Part shown: positions 50,854 to 61,100 of the stretch, piece by piece | How the letters are laid out: every line of letters starts with the position of its first letter | Position numbering within the stretch: position 1 is the first letter of the stretch | Assembly (NCBI GenBank): GCA_016787705.1 | Contig: JAEUTP010000002.1 | Location: 124,001 to 188,000 of the forward strand | Origin: Bacteroidia bacterium | GTDB taxonomy: Bacteria; Bacteroidota; Bacteroidia; B-17B0; Aurantibacillaceae | DNA length: 64,000 bases | Direction of reading: 5' to 3' | Position numbers and translations under genes: made by a program | The notes under the pieces: generated by a model | What the model saw: only the letters and a program-made list of their open reading frames with translations | Database searches by the model: none | What the model was told of the DNA's origin: nothing

Positions 50854-51342
50854 TTAAATGCACTTAAAATAATCAAAAGCCTCTAAGCAATCATTACACT
50901 TATAAAGCGCTTTGCAGGCAGTGCTACCAAATTGAGAAACCAAATACGTGTTGGTGCTTTTACATCTTGGGCAGGTAATATTTTTTGTTTTACCGGTTAA
51001 AAAAGATTTATCACTGGTTGATTCTTCTGGTGGCGCGATGCCGTATTTTTGCAATTTTAATTTTGCATCTTCGCTTAACCAATCAGTTGTCCATGCCGGA
51101 TTATAGACAGTGTTTATTTTTACGTTTTCAAAACCATTATCCGTTAATTTTTTTTTCACATCGTCCTCCATTTGTTTCATGGCCGGACAACCGCTGTATG
51201 TGGGCGTAATGGTAACTTCAATGGTTTTGTTATTGGAAAATTTTACATCTCTAATTACTCCTAATTCTACAATCGATATTACAGGAATTTCCGGATCGGG
51301 AATTTCAGAGAGAAGTGAATAGATATTTTCTTTTGTTTTCAA
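50854..51342 (-). CDS. paaD: Phenylacetyl-CoA epoxygenase subunit PaaD (start uncertain)
   Basis: About 162 aa from TTG 51342 (MKTKENIYSLLSEIPDPEIP). The frame is open to ATG 51387, but the extra residues come from a run of CACTAAG repeats; GTG 51351 is a third option. DUF59/MIP18-type domain (DPEIPVISIVELGVI, TITPTYSGCPAMKQM) plus a C-terminal zinc-ribbon-like tail (CPRCKSTNTYLVSQFGSTACKALYKCNDC). PaaD is thought to help assemble metal centres of the PaaABC(E) complex. Last gene of the minus-strand paa operon. Confidence 0.88.
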   Translation of the reverse strand: MKTKENIYSLLSEIPDPEIPVISIVELGVIRDVKFSNNKTIEVTITPTYSGCPAMKQMEDDVKKKLTDNGFENVKINTVYNPAWTTDWLSEDAKLKLQKYGIAPPEESTSDKSFLTGKTKNITCPRCKSTNTYLVSQFGSTACKALYKCNDCLEAFDYFKCI

Positions 51343-51344
51343 AC

Positions 51345-51475
51345 TTACCACTAAGGCACTAAGAACACTAAGGTTCACTAAGTGCATTTTAATTGTTTAT
51401 TTATGTTTCATCACTAAGAAATAAGTAAAGAAAAAACTTAGTATTTCTTTGTGTACACAATATCTTAGTGGTTTA
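51345..51475. repeat. CACTAAG-type short repeats, direct then inverted
   Basis: Between 51345 and 51420 the plus strand has five CACTAAG units spaced by 1-8 nt or more (the first near 51350, the last near 51412). Two inverted CTTAGT units follow near 51438 and 51464. From memory, such units recur between genes in Bacteroidota. They overlap the open upstream frame of paaD and almost reach the 33-aa ORF. Confidence 0.6.
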
Positions 51476-51574
51476 TAGTATCCAGATTGCCGCAACAATC
51501 ATAATGATGATAATAACCAGGTATTGCCACACATCAACAAAATAAGGCGAAAGTTTTTTCCAGGTTTCTTTCAT
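51473..51574 (-). CDS. 33-aa single-span membrane protein in the paa operon
   Basis: ATG 51574 to TAA 51473, 12 nt after the paaC stop. A polar N-terminus (MKETWKKLSPYFVDVWQY) is followed by one hydrophobic helix of about 15 residues rich in Ile/Val/Ala, ending WIL. It is too short for usual gene callers. The order paaA-paaB-paaC-this-paaD on one strand, the ATG, and a charge-then-helix layout argue for a real small membrane protein. No family is known to me; a role linking the epoxygenase to the membrane is only a guess. Confidence 0.5.
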   Translation of the reverse strand: MKETWKKLSPYFVDVWQYLVIIIIMIVAAIWIL

Positions 51575-51586
51575 TTTAAAGGTAAA

Positions 51587-52345
51587 TTACCATTTTGCAT
51601 TTGGGTGCATACGCGGCAACGATTGCATCTCGGCCAGAATATAACTTAAATGCTCAGTATGCAAACCTTTACGGCTGCCTTTTTGCATAAAAAGTGTTTC
51701 GGGTATAACCAAATTTGCTTTTGTAAGCAATTGATTAATTTCTTTTTCCCAATCGGCTTTTAATAAATTCAAATCAACAGCAATACCTTCTTTAATTAAG
51801 ATCTCATCTGTTTCATTCATTTCAAACAATTCGCCGGTAAATGCCCATATCTCGTCCAATCCTTGTTGCAAACGGTTAAAGCTTTCTTCAGTGCCATTTC
51901 CAAAACGGTTTACCCAACTAAAGCTATGGCGCTTGTGATAAGTAATTTCTTTTATTGATTTTGCAGCTATACCTGCTAATGTTTCATCTTTACTATTTGC
52001 CAAGGCAGTATAAAATGCCAAATCAAAACAATCTATCATGGCCTGACGAATAATTGTTTTCGCATAATCGCCATTTGGCAATTCAGTGATCAAGGTATTA
52101 AAAAATTCGCGATCGGTTCTAAAAAAAGCAAGATCATCTTCTGTTCTTCCTTTGCCTTCCACTTTTGCGGCGTACTCTAATAAAGCCTTTCCTCTTCCAA
52201 AAATATCCAAAGCAATATTGGTCAATGCCAAATCTTCTTCTAAAAAAGGGCCATGACCCGTCCATTCACATAAACGCTGAGCTAAAATAATGCTTGTATC
52301 ACCAAGTCTTAACGAATAATTAAATAATGCTTCCTGTGATGTCAT
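51587..52345 (-). CDS. paaC: Phenylacetyl-CoA epoxygenase structural subunit PaaC
   Basis: 252 aa, ferritin-like four-helix protein without a working di-iron centre; it pairs with PaaA as scaffold. Recognisable stretches: LGDTSIILAQRLCEWTGHGPFLEEDLALTNIALD (about 12-45), DLAFFRTDREFFN, KEITYHKRHSFSWVNRFGNGTEES (about 131-154) and a C-terminal HTEHLSYILAEMQSLPRMHP. Starts 3 nt after the paaB stop, consistent with a stoichiometric operon. Confidence 0.94.
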   Translation of the reverse strand: MTSQEALFNYSLRLGDTSIILAQRLCEWTGHGPFLEEDLALTNIALDIFGRGKALLEYAAKVEGKGRTEDDLAFFRTDREFFNTLITELPNGDYAKTIIRQAMIDCFDLAFYTALANSKDETLAGIAAKSIKEITYHKRHSFSWVNRFGNGTEESFNRLQQGLDEIWAFTGELFEMNETDEILIKEGIAVDLNLLKADWEKEINQLLTKANLVIPETLFMQKGSRKGLHTEHLSYILAEMQSLPRMHPNAKW

Positions 52346-52348
52346 AAT

Positions 52349-52639
52349 TTACATGTGCCCAACACCGTCGGGAATTTGATAAAACGTTGGGTGACGATAA
52401 ATTTTATCGTTGGATGGCTCGAAGAAAGAACCCATATCTTCAGGACTGCTTGCTACTATTGCCGTGCTTGGAACTACCCATAATGACATCCCTTCACCAC
52501 GGCGTGTATAAAGATCGCGTGCATTTTGCAAAGCCATTTCTTTATCAAACGCGTGTAAGTTGCCGCAATGCACAAACGGTTGGCCCGCTTTTTTTTGTAC
52601 AAATACTTCCCACAATGGGCCTTGAGAATCTTTACTCAT
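52349..52639 (-). CDS. paaB: Phenylacetyl-CoA epoxygenase subunit PaaB
   Basis: 96 aa from ATG 52639; the frame is open to 52705 but that region is the end of paaA. Small bridging subunit of the PaaABC complex: PLWEVFVQKKAGQPFVHCGNLHAFDKEMALQNARDLYTRRGEG is the family core, followed by LWVVPSTAIVAS. Starts 2 nt after the paaA stop. Confidence 0.94.
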   Translation of the reverse strand: MSKDSQGPLWEVFVQKKAGQPFVHCGNLHAFDKEMALQNARDLYTRRGEGMSLWVVPSTAIVASSPEDMGSFFEPSNDKIYRHPTFYQIPDGVGHM

Positions 52640-52641
52640 AA

Positions 52642-53583
52642 TTATGCTGCTTCGTAATTTTCGTTTTGTTTTTTTGCGTAAGCCATTGCTGCTGCACGCA
52701 CCCACTCGCCTTCTTTGTGTGATTTATTTCTTGATAATAAACGTTCTTTGTTGCAAATACCGTTTCCTTTTATCACATTTTTAAATTCAACCCAATCCGG
52801 TTCGCTAAAATCGTAACCTTTTTTTGCTTCATTCCACTTTAAATTTTTATCAGGTACTGTTAATCCTAAATATTCAATTTGCGGCATGGTTTGATTTACA
52901 AAACGCTGGCGTAACTGATCGTTTGTTTCGCGTTTAATGCGCCACTTAATAGCATTCTCACTATTTGGACTTTCACTATCAGGAGGCCCAAACATCATTA
53001 ATGTTGGGTACCACCAACGGTTCAAAGCATCCTGTGCCATTTCTTTTTGGGCAGGTGTACCAAAAGCCAAATGCGTCATTAATTCATAACCCTGGCGCTG
53101 ATGAAAACTTTCTTCTTTACAAATACGCACCATAGCACGGGCATATGGGCCATAAGAAGTACGTTGCAACATTACCTGATTCATAATAGCTGCGCCATCT
53201 ACCAACCAACCTACTGCACCAACATCGGCCCAGGTTAAAGTTGGATAATTAAAAATAGAAGAATATTTTGCTTTACCGGTAAGCAATGCCTCTAGCATCT
53301 CGTCACGGCTAATACCAAGCGATTCGGCTGCGGTATATAAATACAAACCATGCCCTCCTTCATCCTGCACTTTTGCCAAAAGCACTAATTTAGCACGTAA
53401 ACTCGGGGCACGAGTTATCCAATTACCTTCGGGTAGCATACCAACAATTTCGCTATGCGCATGTTGAGAAATCTGGCGGATTAAATGCTTGCGATAATTC
53501 TCAGGCATCCAATCTTTTGGTTCAATCATATCATTTTTAGCCAATTTGGCTTCGAAAAGATCTTCAAAATTTATAACTCCCAT
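52642..53583 (-). CDS. paaA: Phenylacetyl-CoA 1,2-epoxygenase catalytic subunit PaaA
   Basis: 313 aa, di-iron monooxygenase that epoxidises the ring of phenylacetyl-CoA. Ferritin-like helices carry Glu/His ligands: [29 protein letters not shown] (E-x-x-H type) and later [15 protein letters not shown]. Other landmarks are [12 protein letters not shown] and a C-terminal-side [15 protein letters not shown]. First gene of the minus operon paaA-B-C-orf33-D, with a strong promoter upstream and paaE divergent across 149 nt. Confidence 0.95.
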   Translation of the reverse strand: MGVINFEDLFEAKLAKNDMIEPKDWMPENYRKHLIRQISQHAHSEIVGMLPEGNWITRAPSLRAKLVLLAKVQDEGGHGLYLYTAAESLGISRDEMLEALLTGKAKYSSIFNYPTLTWADVGAVGWLVDGAAIMNQVMLQRTSYGPYARAMVRICKEESFHQRQGYELMTHLAFGTPAQKEMAQDALNRWWYPTLMMFGPPDSESPNSENAIKWRIKRETNDQLRQRFVNQTMPQIEYLGLTVPDKNLKWNEAKKGYDFSEPDWVEFKNVIKGNGICNKERLLSRNKSHKEGEWVRAAAMAYAKKQNENYEAA

Positions 53584-53606
53584 ATTTTTAAAGGTAATAG
53601 TTCTTA

Positions 53607-53637
53607 CAAAGATAGGATTTTAGCGGTTTTTATCCAA
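53607..53637 (-). promoter_or_regulatory. paaA promoter: TTG-N20-TATCTTTG
   Basis: On minus, -33 TTG at 53637-53635, a 20-nt spacer and -7 TATCTTTG at 53614-53607. Both elements and spacing agree with the Bacteroidota consensus. The predicted start near 53601 leaves an 18-20 nt leader. Confidence 0.6.
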
Positions 53638-53706
53638 AAAATTGGTGGATTTATACTGCCTCTCCGTCGTATTCTTAAATAAATTTTTTTATCCCTTGTA
53701 AAGCCC

Positions 53707-53714
53707 TATTTTTG
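53707..53714 (+). promoter_or_regulatory. Candidate -7 box (TATTTTTG) for paaE
   Basis: Exact TAnnTTTG ending 18 nt before the paaE ATG. A TTG 8 nt upstream is too close for -33. With the paaA promoter it makes a divergent control region of under 150 nt; no obvious operator palindrome is seen in it. Confidence 0.4.
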
Positions 53715-53732
53715 CACACTATTTATTGAATT

Positions 53733-54800
53733 ATGGCACGTTTTCATACCCTAAAAGTTAAAGATATTAAACGCGAAACGGCAGATGCTGTTTCTGTAGC
53801 ATTTGAAATTCCACCACAACAACAACCAGAATATCAATTTAAACAGGGACAATATATTACCTTAAAAATGAGCATTGGCGGCGAAGAAATTCGTCGTTCT
53901 TACAGCTTGTGTTCAAGCCCTTACGACAAAGAATTGCGTGTCGCCGTTAAGGCAGTAAAAGGCGGTAAAATGTCTACTTATATTAACAGCGAATTAAAAG
54001 TTGGTACAAGTATAGAGGTGATGACACCAATGGGTTCTTTTTACTCAGTGCTTTCGGGTGGAAATAAAAAAAATTATTTATTGTTTGCCGGGGGAAGTGG
54101 TATTACACCTATGATGAGCATTATTAAAAGTGTTTTGTATGTAGAGAAACAAAGTACCATTACTTTAATTTATGCGAATAAAAATGAAGAAAGTGCCATT
54201 TTTAGAAATGAACTGGATGCTTTGGTGAGTGCAAATCCAAATTTAAAAGTGGTTTTTGTTTTTGATATGCCGGTTACTAATATTTCTGAGTTGCAAACAG
54301 GCTTAATTACAACAGAAAAAGCAAAAGCACTAATAGAAAATTTTGGCGGAACAAACGCTGATGAATATTTTATTTGCGGTCCGGGCCCTATGATGGAGAA
54401 TGTAAAGTCCAGTCTTGAAAATTTAAAGATTGCCAAAGAAAAAATTCATATAGAATATTTTACCGCAGTTATTGACGCTGTAAACAAAGCAGAAAATAAT
54501 ACGGCAACCGGAGGAAATGTAAAAGCCCAGGTTACAGTTTTGCAGTATGGTATTGAAACTAATTTTGATCTTCAAACAACAAGCATTAGTATTTTGGATG
54601 CTGCCATAGAAGCCGGTGTTGACGCGCCATTTAGCTGCAAAGGCGCTGTATGCTGTACATGTCGCGCAAAAGTTTTAGAAGGAAAAGTAAAAATGGATGC
54701 TAATTTTGCGTTAACCGATGCAGAGGTTGAAGAAGGCTTTATTTTAACCTGTCAGGCACATCCAATTACCGAAAAAGTGGTGATAGATTATGATGCTTAA
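53733..54800 (+). CDS. paaE: Phenylacetyl-CoA epoxygenase reductase PaaE
   Basis: 355 aa electron-transfer subunit. FAD-binding ferredoxin-reductase domain (about 1-105; RRSYSLCSSP binds FAD), NAD(P) domain (about 106-235; LLFAGGSGITPMMSII and FICGPGPMMENV), and a C-terminal plant-type 2Fe-2S ferredoxin domain (about 265-355) with CKGAVCCTC (C-x4-C-x2-C) and the fourth Cys in LTCQAHP. Passes electrons from NAD(P)H to PaaA. Divergent from paaA-D rather than last in one operon as in E. coli. Confidence 0.94.
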   Translation: MARFHTLKVKDIKRETADAVSVAFEIPPQQQPEYQFKQGQYITLKMSIGGEEIRRSYSLCSSPYDKELRVAVKAVKGGKMSTYINSELKVGTSIEVMTPMGSFYSVLSGGNKKNYLLFAGGSGITPMMSIIKSVLYVEKQSTITLIYANKNEESAIFRNELDALVSANPNLKVVFVFDMPVTNISELQTGLITTEKAKALIENFGGTNADEYFICGPGPMMENVKSSLENLKIAKEKIHIEYFTAVIDAVNKAENNTATGGNVKAQVTVLQYGIETNFDLQTTSISILDAAIEAGVDAPFSCKGAVCCTCRAKVLEGKVKMDANFALTDAEVEEGFILTCQAHPITEKVVIDYDA

Positions 54801-54872
54801 TTAACGCATTAGCTTTCTTTTTTTCTTATTTAATTTTATTTGTTTATCTTGGTTGAGTTAATCCAAACAACT

Positions 54873-57764
54873 GTGAAAACTAAATTATTAAAACTGCTGT
54901 TGCCTACATTTATTTTTGTTGGCATAAAAAGCTTTGGTGCTTTTGATAAACCTAAAACATTATTTGAACAAAATAAAGGCCAGGTGATTAATGCCGGAGG
55001 CGTTATTTTAAACGATGTATTGTTTCGTGCGAGTTTGCCGGGCGCCAGCATTTGGATAACAGAAAACGGACTCGTATATAATTTTTATAAAGAAAATAAA
55101 AAAGAAAGTACAGAGCCGGGAACAAAGCCGATAACCGAAAGTGTAGATTGGTATCGAAGCGTAATGAATTTAAAAGGTGCGCATATCACAGCAAAAAACC
55201 TAAGCACCTTTAAGCAAGCGTCTTTTAATTATACCTATCAAAAAAACAATAAAGCTCCGATTGAAACAAATTTATTTGAAGAACTCGTTTTTGCGGATGT
55301 TTATAAGGGAATTGACTGGCGTTTATACATAGATAACGGGCACATTAAACAGGAATTTATAGTAAAACCTTTTGCAAATGTTGATATTATAAACCTGGAG
55401 TATAAAACTACCGGAGGTCTTGATGTTAACGATACCAAGATATCGTTTTCAAACCCGGTTGGTATTTTTACCGAAGGCGATCTGTATTGTTATCAGGATG
55501 CAAAAAATAATGCTGTAAAAGCAAAGTATACTTCTAACAAACAAACTAATGTTATAGACGGCATAAATATTTATACGCATTATGTAAAAATAAAAACTGA
55601 AAATTTTGATCACAACAAAACTTTGGTAATTGATCCTACGCTGGATTGGTCTACTTTTTACGGTGGGGGAAATGATGAAGATGGCCATGCTATTTATAAC
55701 GATGGAACAAATACCTGGGTAACAGGGCATACTATCTCTGTTAATTTTCCAACTAATAACCCTAACACATCAAATTATTTCCAGGGCAGTAATGCCGGTG
55801 GTTTTGGCGATTGTTTTATTTCAAAATTCAACAATCTTGGTAACCTTATTTGGGCTACTTATTTTGGTGGTACAGGAAGTGATGAAGCTACAACCGTTTA
55901 CAGTAACGGCACACATGTTTGGGTTGCAGGTTATACCAATTCAACTGATTTTCCGGTTGTAAATCCGGGTTTAGGCGCTTACTTTGCTGCAACAAATGCG
56001 GGAACAACTGATTGTTTTATATCTAAATTTAATGTTGCGGGAACGCTTTTATGGAGTACTTATTTTGGTGGAATTACTAACGATAACATAAGTGCAATAC
56101 ATGTAAATAATAATGAGTTATTTGTTGGTGGCACAAGCGATTCGCCTAACTTTCCGGTTTTAAATGCATCTACTTATTTTCAAAATTATGTTGCAGCTAA
56201 CGATGCTTTTATTTTAAAATTTGGAACATCAAATAATCTTGTTTGGTCTACTTTTTTAGCCGGCAGCGGCAATGATCTTGTAACAAGTATACAAACCAAC
56301 AGCAATAGTGTATTTATTGGCGGTTATACCAATTCAACAGATTTTGCAACACTTAATGCCGGTAACTTTTTTCAAGGCACAATTGCAGGAACTTATGATT
56401 GTTTTATTTCAAGATTTACCTTAACGGGCGCCATGGCATGGTCAACTTATTTTGGAGGCAACGCACATGATAAGATCAATGGAATAACTTTAAGTAATGA
56501 TGCTTTATGGCTTGCAGGCACCACCAGCTCAACCAATATGCCTTTGTTTAATCCGGGCGGTTCAAGCTTTAATCAAACCGTTAATAATGGTTTTAGCGAA
56601 GGTTTTGTTTCTAAATTTAGCTTGGCCGGCACCTTGCAATCATCTACTTATTATGGTGGAAGCGCCGGTGATTTTTTAACCAGTATTGCCTGCGATGGTA
56701 AAAATGTTTTTGTTGGCGGTTATTCCAACTCAAGTAATTTATTTACACAAAATCCTGGTATAAGTGGTTTTCTTCAAACTACAAATGCCGGATTTTATGA
56801 TGGCGTTCTATTAAAATTCGACACGGCTTCAGCTTGTAAATGGGCCACTTATTATGGTCATGGCTCTAATGATTATATATCAGCAATGGCTTGTAATGGC
56901 AGTAAAATATTTGCAACAGGTTATACACAATCTTTCTTTTTACCAACGTTAAATACAGGTTTTGGTTGTTATTATCAATCAGGAAATGCAACAGGCATAG
57001 ATTGTTTTATTGCAACATTTAAAAACTGTACAAGTCCTTCATTAACGATAACCACTTCACCACCTTGCGTTGGCAATCCTTTAAATTTAACGGTTAACGG
57101 CTACCCCGGCGCAACTTATACATGGTTTGGCCCGAGCTTTAACTCAACATTACAAAGCCCGGTTATACCTAGTGCTTCAACTGCTAATGCAGGTAATTAC
57201 TCGGTGATCGTAAATACACCAAACGGTTGTGCAAATTCAGCTTTGTTAACTTTATCTATTAACCCGCAGGCAACCGTAACTGTAGCCGGTGCAGCTACTA
57301 TTTGCGTTGGCAGCCCCATAAATCTAACAGCAAGCAATGCCCTACAATATTTGTGGCAAGGCCCGAACAGTTATACTACAAACGTTCAAAACCCTACAAT
57401 TAATAATGCAAATACAATTCATACGGGATATTATGTGGTAAAAGGGTATGATGCCAATAACTGTTATAAAGCAGATTCAGTTTTTGTACAAGTAAATTTA
57501 TGTACGGATATTAATGAAGTAGATCATTCTGCATTCATTAATGTTCATCCTAATCCGGCAAAAAACAATTTGTACATAAGTGGTATTGATACAAATTCTG
57601 ATGATATTTTTGTAACGATATTTGACGCACAGGGAAAAAAAGTACGTATTGAAACACTAAAAAATGAAATTAATATTTCAGAACTACCTACAGGAATATA
57701 CGTAGTTTTAATACGTACAGACAATAAAATTTTATTGAGCGAAAAAATTATTAAGGAAAATTAA
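54873..57764 (+). CDS. Large secreted SBBP-repeat protein with type A T9SS sorting signal
   Basis: 963 aa from GTG 54873, which gives a clean signal (MKTKLLKLLLPTFIFVGIKS); a TTG at 54840 adds 11 residues. FEQNKGQVINAGG begins the N-terminal DUF7948-like domain (about 25-260). A beta-propeller of SBBP repeats follows (about 265-700), each with a WSTYFGG...VAGYTNSTDFP-type phrase about 55-60 residues apart, then two Ig/PKD-like domains (about 715-880). The C-terminal type A sorting domain (about 890-963) has VHPNPAKNNLYIS and PTGIYVVLIRTD. Expected at the cell surface; ligand unknown. Confidence 0.85.
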   Translation: MKTKLLKLLLPTFIFVGIKSFGAFDKPKTLFEQNKGQVINAGGVILNDVLFRASLPGASIWITENGLVYNFYKENKKESTEPGTKPITESVDWYRSVMNLKGAHITAKNLSTFKQASFNYTYQKNNKAPIETNLFEELVFADVYKGIDWRLYIDNGHIKQEFIVKPFANVDIINLEYKTTGGLDVNDTKISFSNPVGIFTEGDLYCYQDAKNNAVKAKYTSNKQTNVIDGINIYTHYVKIKTENFDHNKTLVIDPTLDWSTFYGGGNDEDGHAIYNDGTNTWVTGHTISVNFPTNNPNTSNYFQGSNAGGFGDCFISKFNNLGNLIWATYFGGTGSDEATTVYSNGTHVWVAGYTNSTDFPVVNPGLGAYFAATNAGTTDCFISKFNVAGTLLWSTYFGGITNDNISAIHVNNNELFVGGTSDSPNFPVLNASTYFQNYVAANDAFILKFGTSNNLVWSTFLAGSGNDLVTSIQTNSNSVFIGGYTNSTDFATLNAGNFFQGTIAGTYDCFISRFTLTGAMAWSTYFGGNAHDKINGITLSNDALWLAGTTSSTNMPLFNPGGSSFNQTVNNGFSEGFVSKFSLAGTLQSSTYYGGSAGDFLTSIACDGKNVFVGGYSNSSNLFTQNPGISGFLQTTNAGFYDGVLLKFDTASACKWATYYGHGSNDYISAMACNGSKIFATGYTQSFFLPTLNTGFGCYYQSGNATGIDCFIATFKNCTSPSLTITTSPPCVGNPLNLTVNGYPGATYTWFGPSFNSTLQSPVIPSASTANAGNYSVIVNTPNGCANSALLTLSINPQATVTVAGAATICVGSPINLTASNALQYLWQGPNSYTTNVQNPTINNANTIHTGYYVVKGYDANNCYKADSVFVQVNLCTDINEVDHSAFINVHPNPAKNNLYISGIDTNSDDIFVTIFDAQGKKVRIETLKNEINISELPTGIYVVLIRTDNKILLSEKIIKEN

Positions 57765-58104
57765 TTTACATTTTAACCAGGATTCTTAATAAATATCTAA
57801 TTTGATTTAGTAATTTGGTGGGGATTTTTTTCTACATTTAAAAATCCTTAAACCTATTGTAAATAAAGGTGTTGAGGAATTATTAACAAATTAGTATTGT
57901 ATTGTTATTAAACTTTTACGCTTTCCTTTTCCAAAATTAAATCTTTGAATGAATGAGTGAAAACTCGTTTTGACTTATTAAAAAAACTCTTGGGTTTAAA
58001 AAGATAGTATTATTTTTATGGAAGATATTGGAACCAATTTTTGTTAATTCACGTATCTAAGGCAAGAAACAGAACCAATAAATTGAACATAAAAATTTTC
58101 GCCC
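57765..58104. other. 340-nt spacer between two T9SS cargo genes
   Basis: AT-rich and without an ORF. It holds one perfect 8-nt inverted repeat, GGATTTTT (57822-57829) with AAAAATCC (57840-57847), which may end the upstream transcript though no T-run follows. No convincing TAnnTTTG box was found for the PKD-protein gene. Confidence 0.5.
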
Positions 58105-61100
58105 ATGAAATATTTTACATCTACCAAACTATTTTATTTATTCTTTCTCATTTTAATGAGCTTGAATAATCAATTAAAATCACACTCCGTTCAAATTGCA
58201 TATTGCGTTGACTGTAATGGTAATTTAAGAATATTTGTTGAACACTGGCATGGTACTCAAAACCCAAACTCAACCAATATGACGATCAGTTTGAATGTGA
58301 ACAATAACATCACAACTCAAACACAATCCCCGGCTTTTGGTTTAATTAATGTTCCTTTTAGTCAGTTGCCAGGATGTGTTACACCAATTACTTCCGTAGC
58401 CGGCTGCCCTGGTCAAATGAATACATATAATGATTGGGTGGTTTACGATTATATTAACTTACCGCCAAATGTGCCTATTGCCTTTACAATTATTAGTGGT
58501 AATAACTCTTTTACGTCAGATGGTTGCGGTATGTATCCATTAACTGTTAACTTTACAATTCCGGGTTCTATCACCAGCGGCACTCCTGTTACAGTTTGCT
58601 CTGGTGCTCAAACTGCAGCTATACCTGTGCCAGCAGGTGTTAACTGGACTAATACTAATCCGGCAATTGGTTTACCTGCAAACGGTACAGGACCTATTCC
58701 GCCATTTACCGCAACAGGTCCTGCGGTTGGCGTAATTACTTATACAAACTCTTGTGGTGTTAACAATACAACTATTAATGTAGTTCCTGCTTTATCTTCT
58801 TCATTTGCAAATAGTGCCGGTGCAGCTGGTGTATGTTTAGGTACAGCGGTTACTTTTACAAATACTTCACCTATCTCTTCAGGCTGGCAATGGAATTTTG
58901 GAAACGCTGCAACATCCACACAGCAAAATCCAACTTATGTTTATCCGGCACCCGGCACATATACGGTTTCCTTAACGGTCACCAATGGTAATGCATGCCC
59001 CGGTACCAGTACCCAGGTCGTCACTATCAATCCTACACCTATTCCCGCATTTACGGTCAATCCAACTTGCGCTAATACAGGAACGGTGCCAATAATAAAT
59101 GGCTCTACGATACAAAGTGGAACCATGAATTATCAGTGGACCATGACAGGATCTACACCCAATACCGCCACAGTTGCCGCACCTACAGCCAGCTACAGCA
59201 CTGCAGGTAATTATAATATAAGCCTGTTACTTACTTCTGTTGGTGGCTGTACTGCTACATTAACAAAATCGGTTACTGTTTTTCCAAAACCAACTATTTC
59301 GTTTACAGCTAATCCGGTGTGCCGTGGCGTTGCCAGCGTATTTTTAAATACAAGTACTGTAGCAGCACCAAGCACTATTACAAACTGGTTCTGGGATTTT
59401 AATAATGATGGAGTAACTGATAACACTACTATTGCACCAAATAATACTTTTGCAACAGATGGTGTTTTTCCGGTAGAATTAAAAGGTTTAACCGGCAATG
59501 GTTGCAGAGACTCTGCACTAGTAAATATTACAGTGCATGCTACTCCAACGGTTGCGTTTAATCCAATTAACAGTTGTGTAAATACAAATGTATTGCTCAA
59601 TAATACATCTGCCATTAATCCACCTTCAAATATTGCTACCTATGCATGGAGTTTTGGCCCAAATTCAACCCCAGGAGCAAGCGGTGCAGCATCCCCTCCA
59701 AGTCTTTCTTATAGTACTCCCGGTATTAAAACCATTACACTTGCATTAACAAGTAATAATAATTGTACCGCTACTGCTACACGCACTGTTCAGATTCATG
59801 CAACGCCTACAGCTTCTTTTAATGCAAATCCTGTTTGTTCAGGTATTATCACCACTTTTACAGATGCATCTACACCGGCAGGTGGCATTACAAACTGGGA
59901 GTGGGATTATACAAGTAATAATAGTATTGACGCAACAGTGCAAAATCCGAGTAATCTTTTTCCTTTATCAGGCAATTATAATACAAGCTTAATTGTTACA
60001 TCTAACAACGGTTGTAAAGATACTATCACAAAATCTGTTGCAGTATATGGCCGTGCAGTACTTAATTTTGCGCCTACTGCAGTTTGCTATAATACGCCAA
60101 CAGCATTTACAAATTCAACTTCTACTACTGTTAATCCAAATACCGCAGCCGTTACCAGTTGGAGCTGGAATTTCGGAGCGCCTGGCGGGGGTAGCTCAGT
60201 AGTACAAAACCCTGTATTTACTTATACAACGCCAATTAATAACACAACAACTTACAGCACTACTTTATATGCTACAACAGCGCATGGTTGTAAAGATTCT
60301 TTAACATTAGCTGTGTTAGTATACAGTTTACCAACACCTAATTTTGTTGCAGATTCTGTTTGTTTTGGAACAGCGACGACATTAAATGATCTTAGCAGCA
60401 GCAATGGAAATCCTTTCTATCTGTTTTCATGGGATTTTAATGGCGACAATATATCTGATCTCACAAATAATTCAATTTCATCAACTCATACCTTTACCAA
60501 TTGGGGAAACACTTCTGTGACTTATAGTGTGTATACATCTCCAAATAGCGGTTTATTACAATGTCCTGCAAAAATAACCAAGAACGTTTGGGTACATCCA
60601 ACACCAGCGGCAATTATAACGTTTACTAACAGGTGTATAGATCTTCAGCCTAATATAATGAGTGGTACCTCATCAACACTGGCTGTTGGTACAATAACAA
60701 ATTATGCCTGGGATTATGGAAATGGGAATACCAACCTTACCAATCCAACGGCTCCTACTTCTTATAGCTATAATCTTGCAGGTAATTATGTTGTTACATT
60801 AACTGTAACATCAAACGAAGGCTGTACACATATCTCCTCACAAAACGTGGAGGTTTGGGAAAGACCTTATGCTAATTTCTCATATACTAAAGTTTGCGCA
60901 GGTAAAAGAACAACTATAAAGGGAAATCCATTACCTAACAGCGCGCCAATAGCAAATTATGCCTGGGATATGAATAATACCTTAGCATCTATCGAAACAA
61001 GCGGTGCGCAAGTGAATTATACTTTTACTACAGGGGGTTTACAGCCAATTAATTTAATTGCAACATCCGATAAGGGTTGTATTAATACTTTCCCTGGAAA

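Noticed and set aside
51345..51475. CACTAAG repeats as a CRISPR or iteron origin
   Set aside because: Units are 7-8 nt with 1-8 nt or larger irregular gaps and no adjacent rep gene; they fit interspersed intergenic repeats.
52640..52705. N-terminal extension of PaaB
   Set aside because: It overlaps the end of paaA; the conserved PaaB start MSKDSQGP is at 52639.
59798..60202. Leu/Gln-rich ORFs within the PKD gene
   Set aside because: Frame-shifted readings of the repeat-rich coding sequence.
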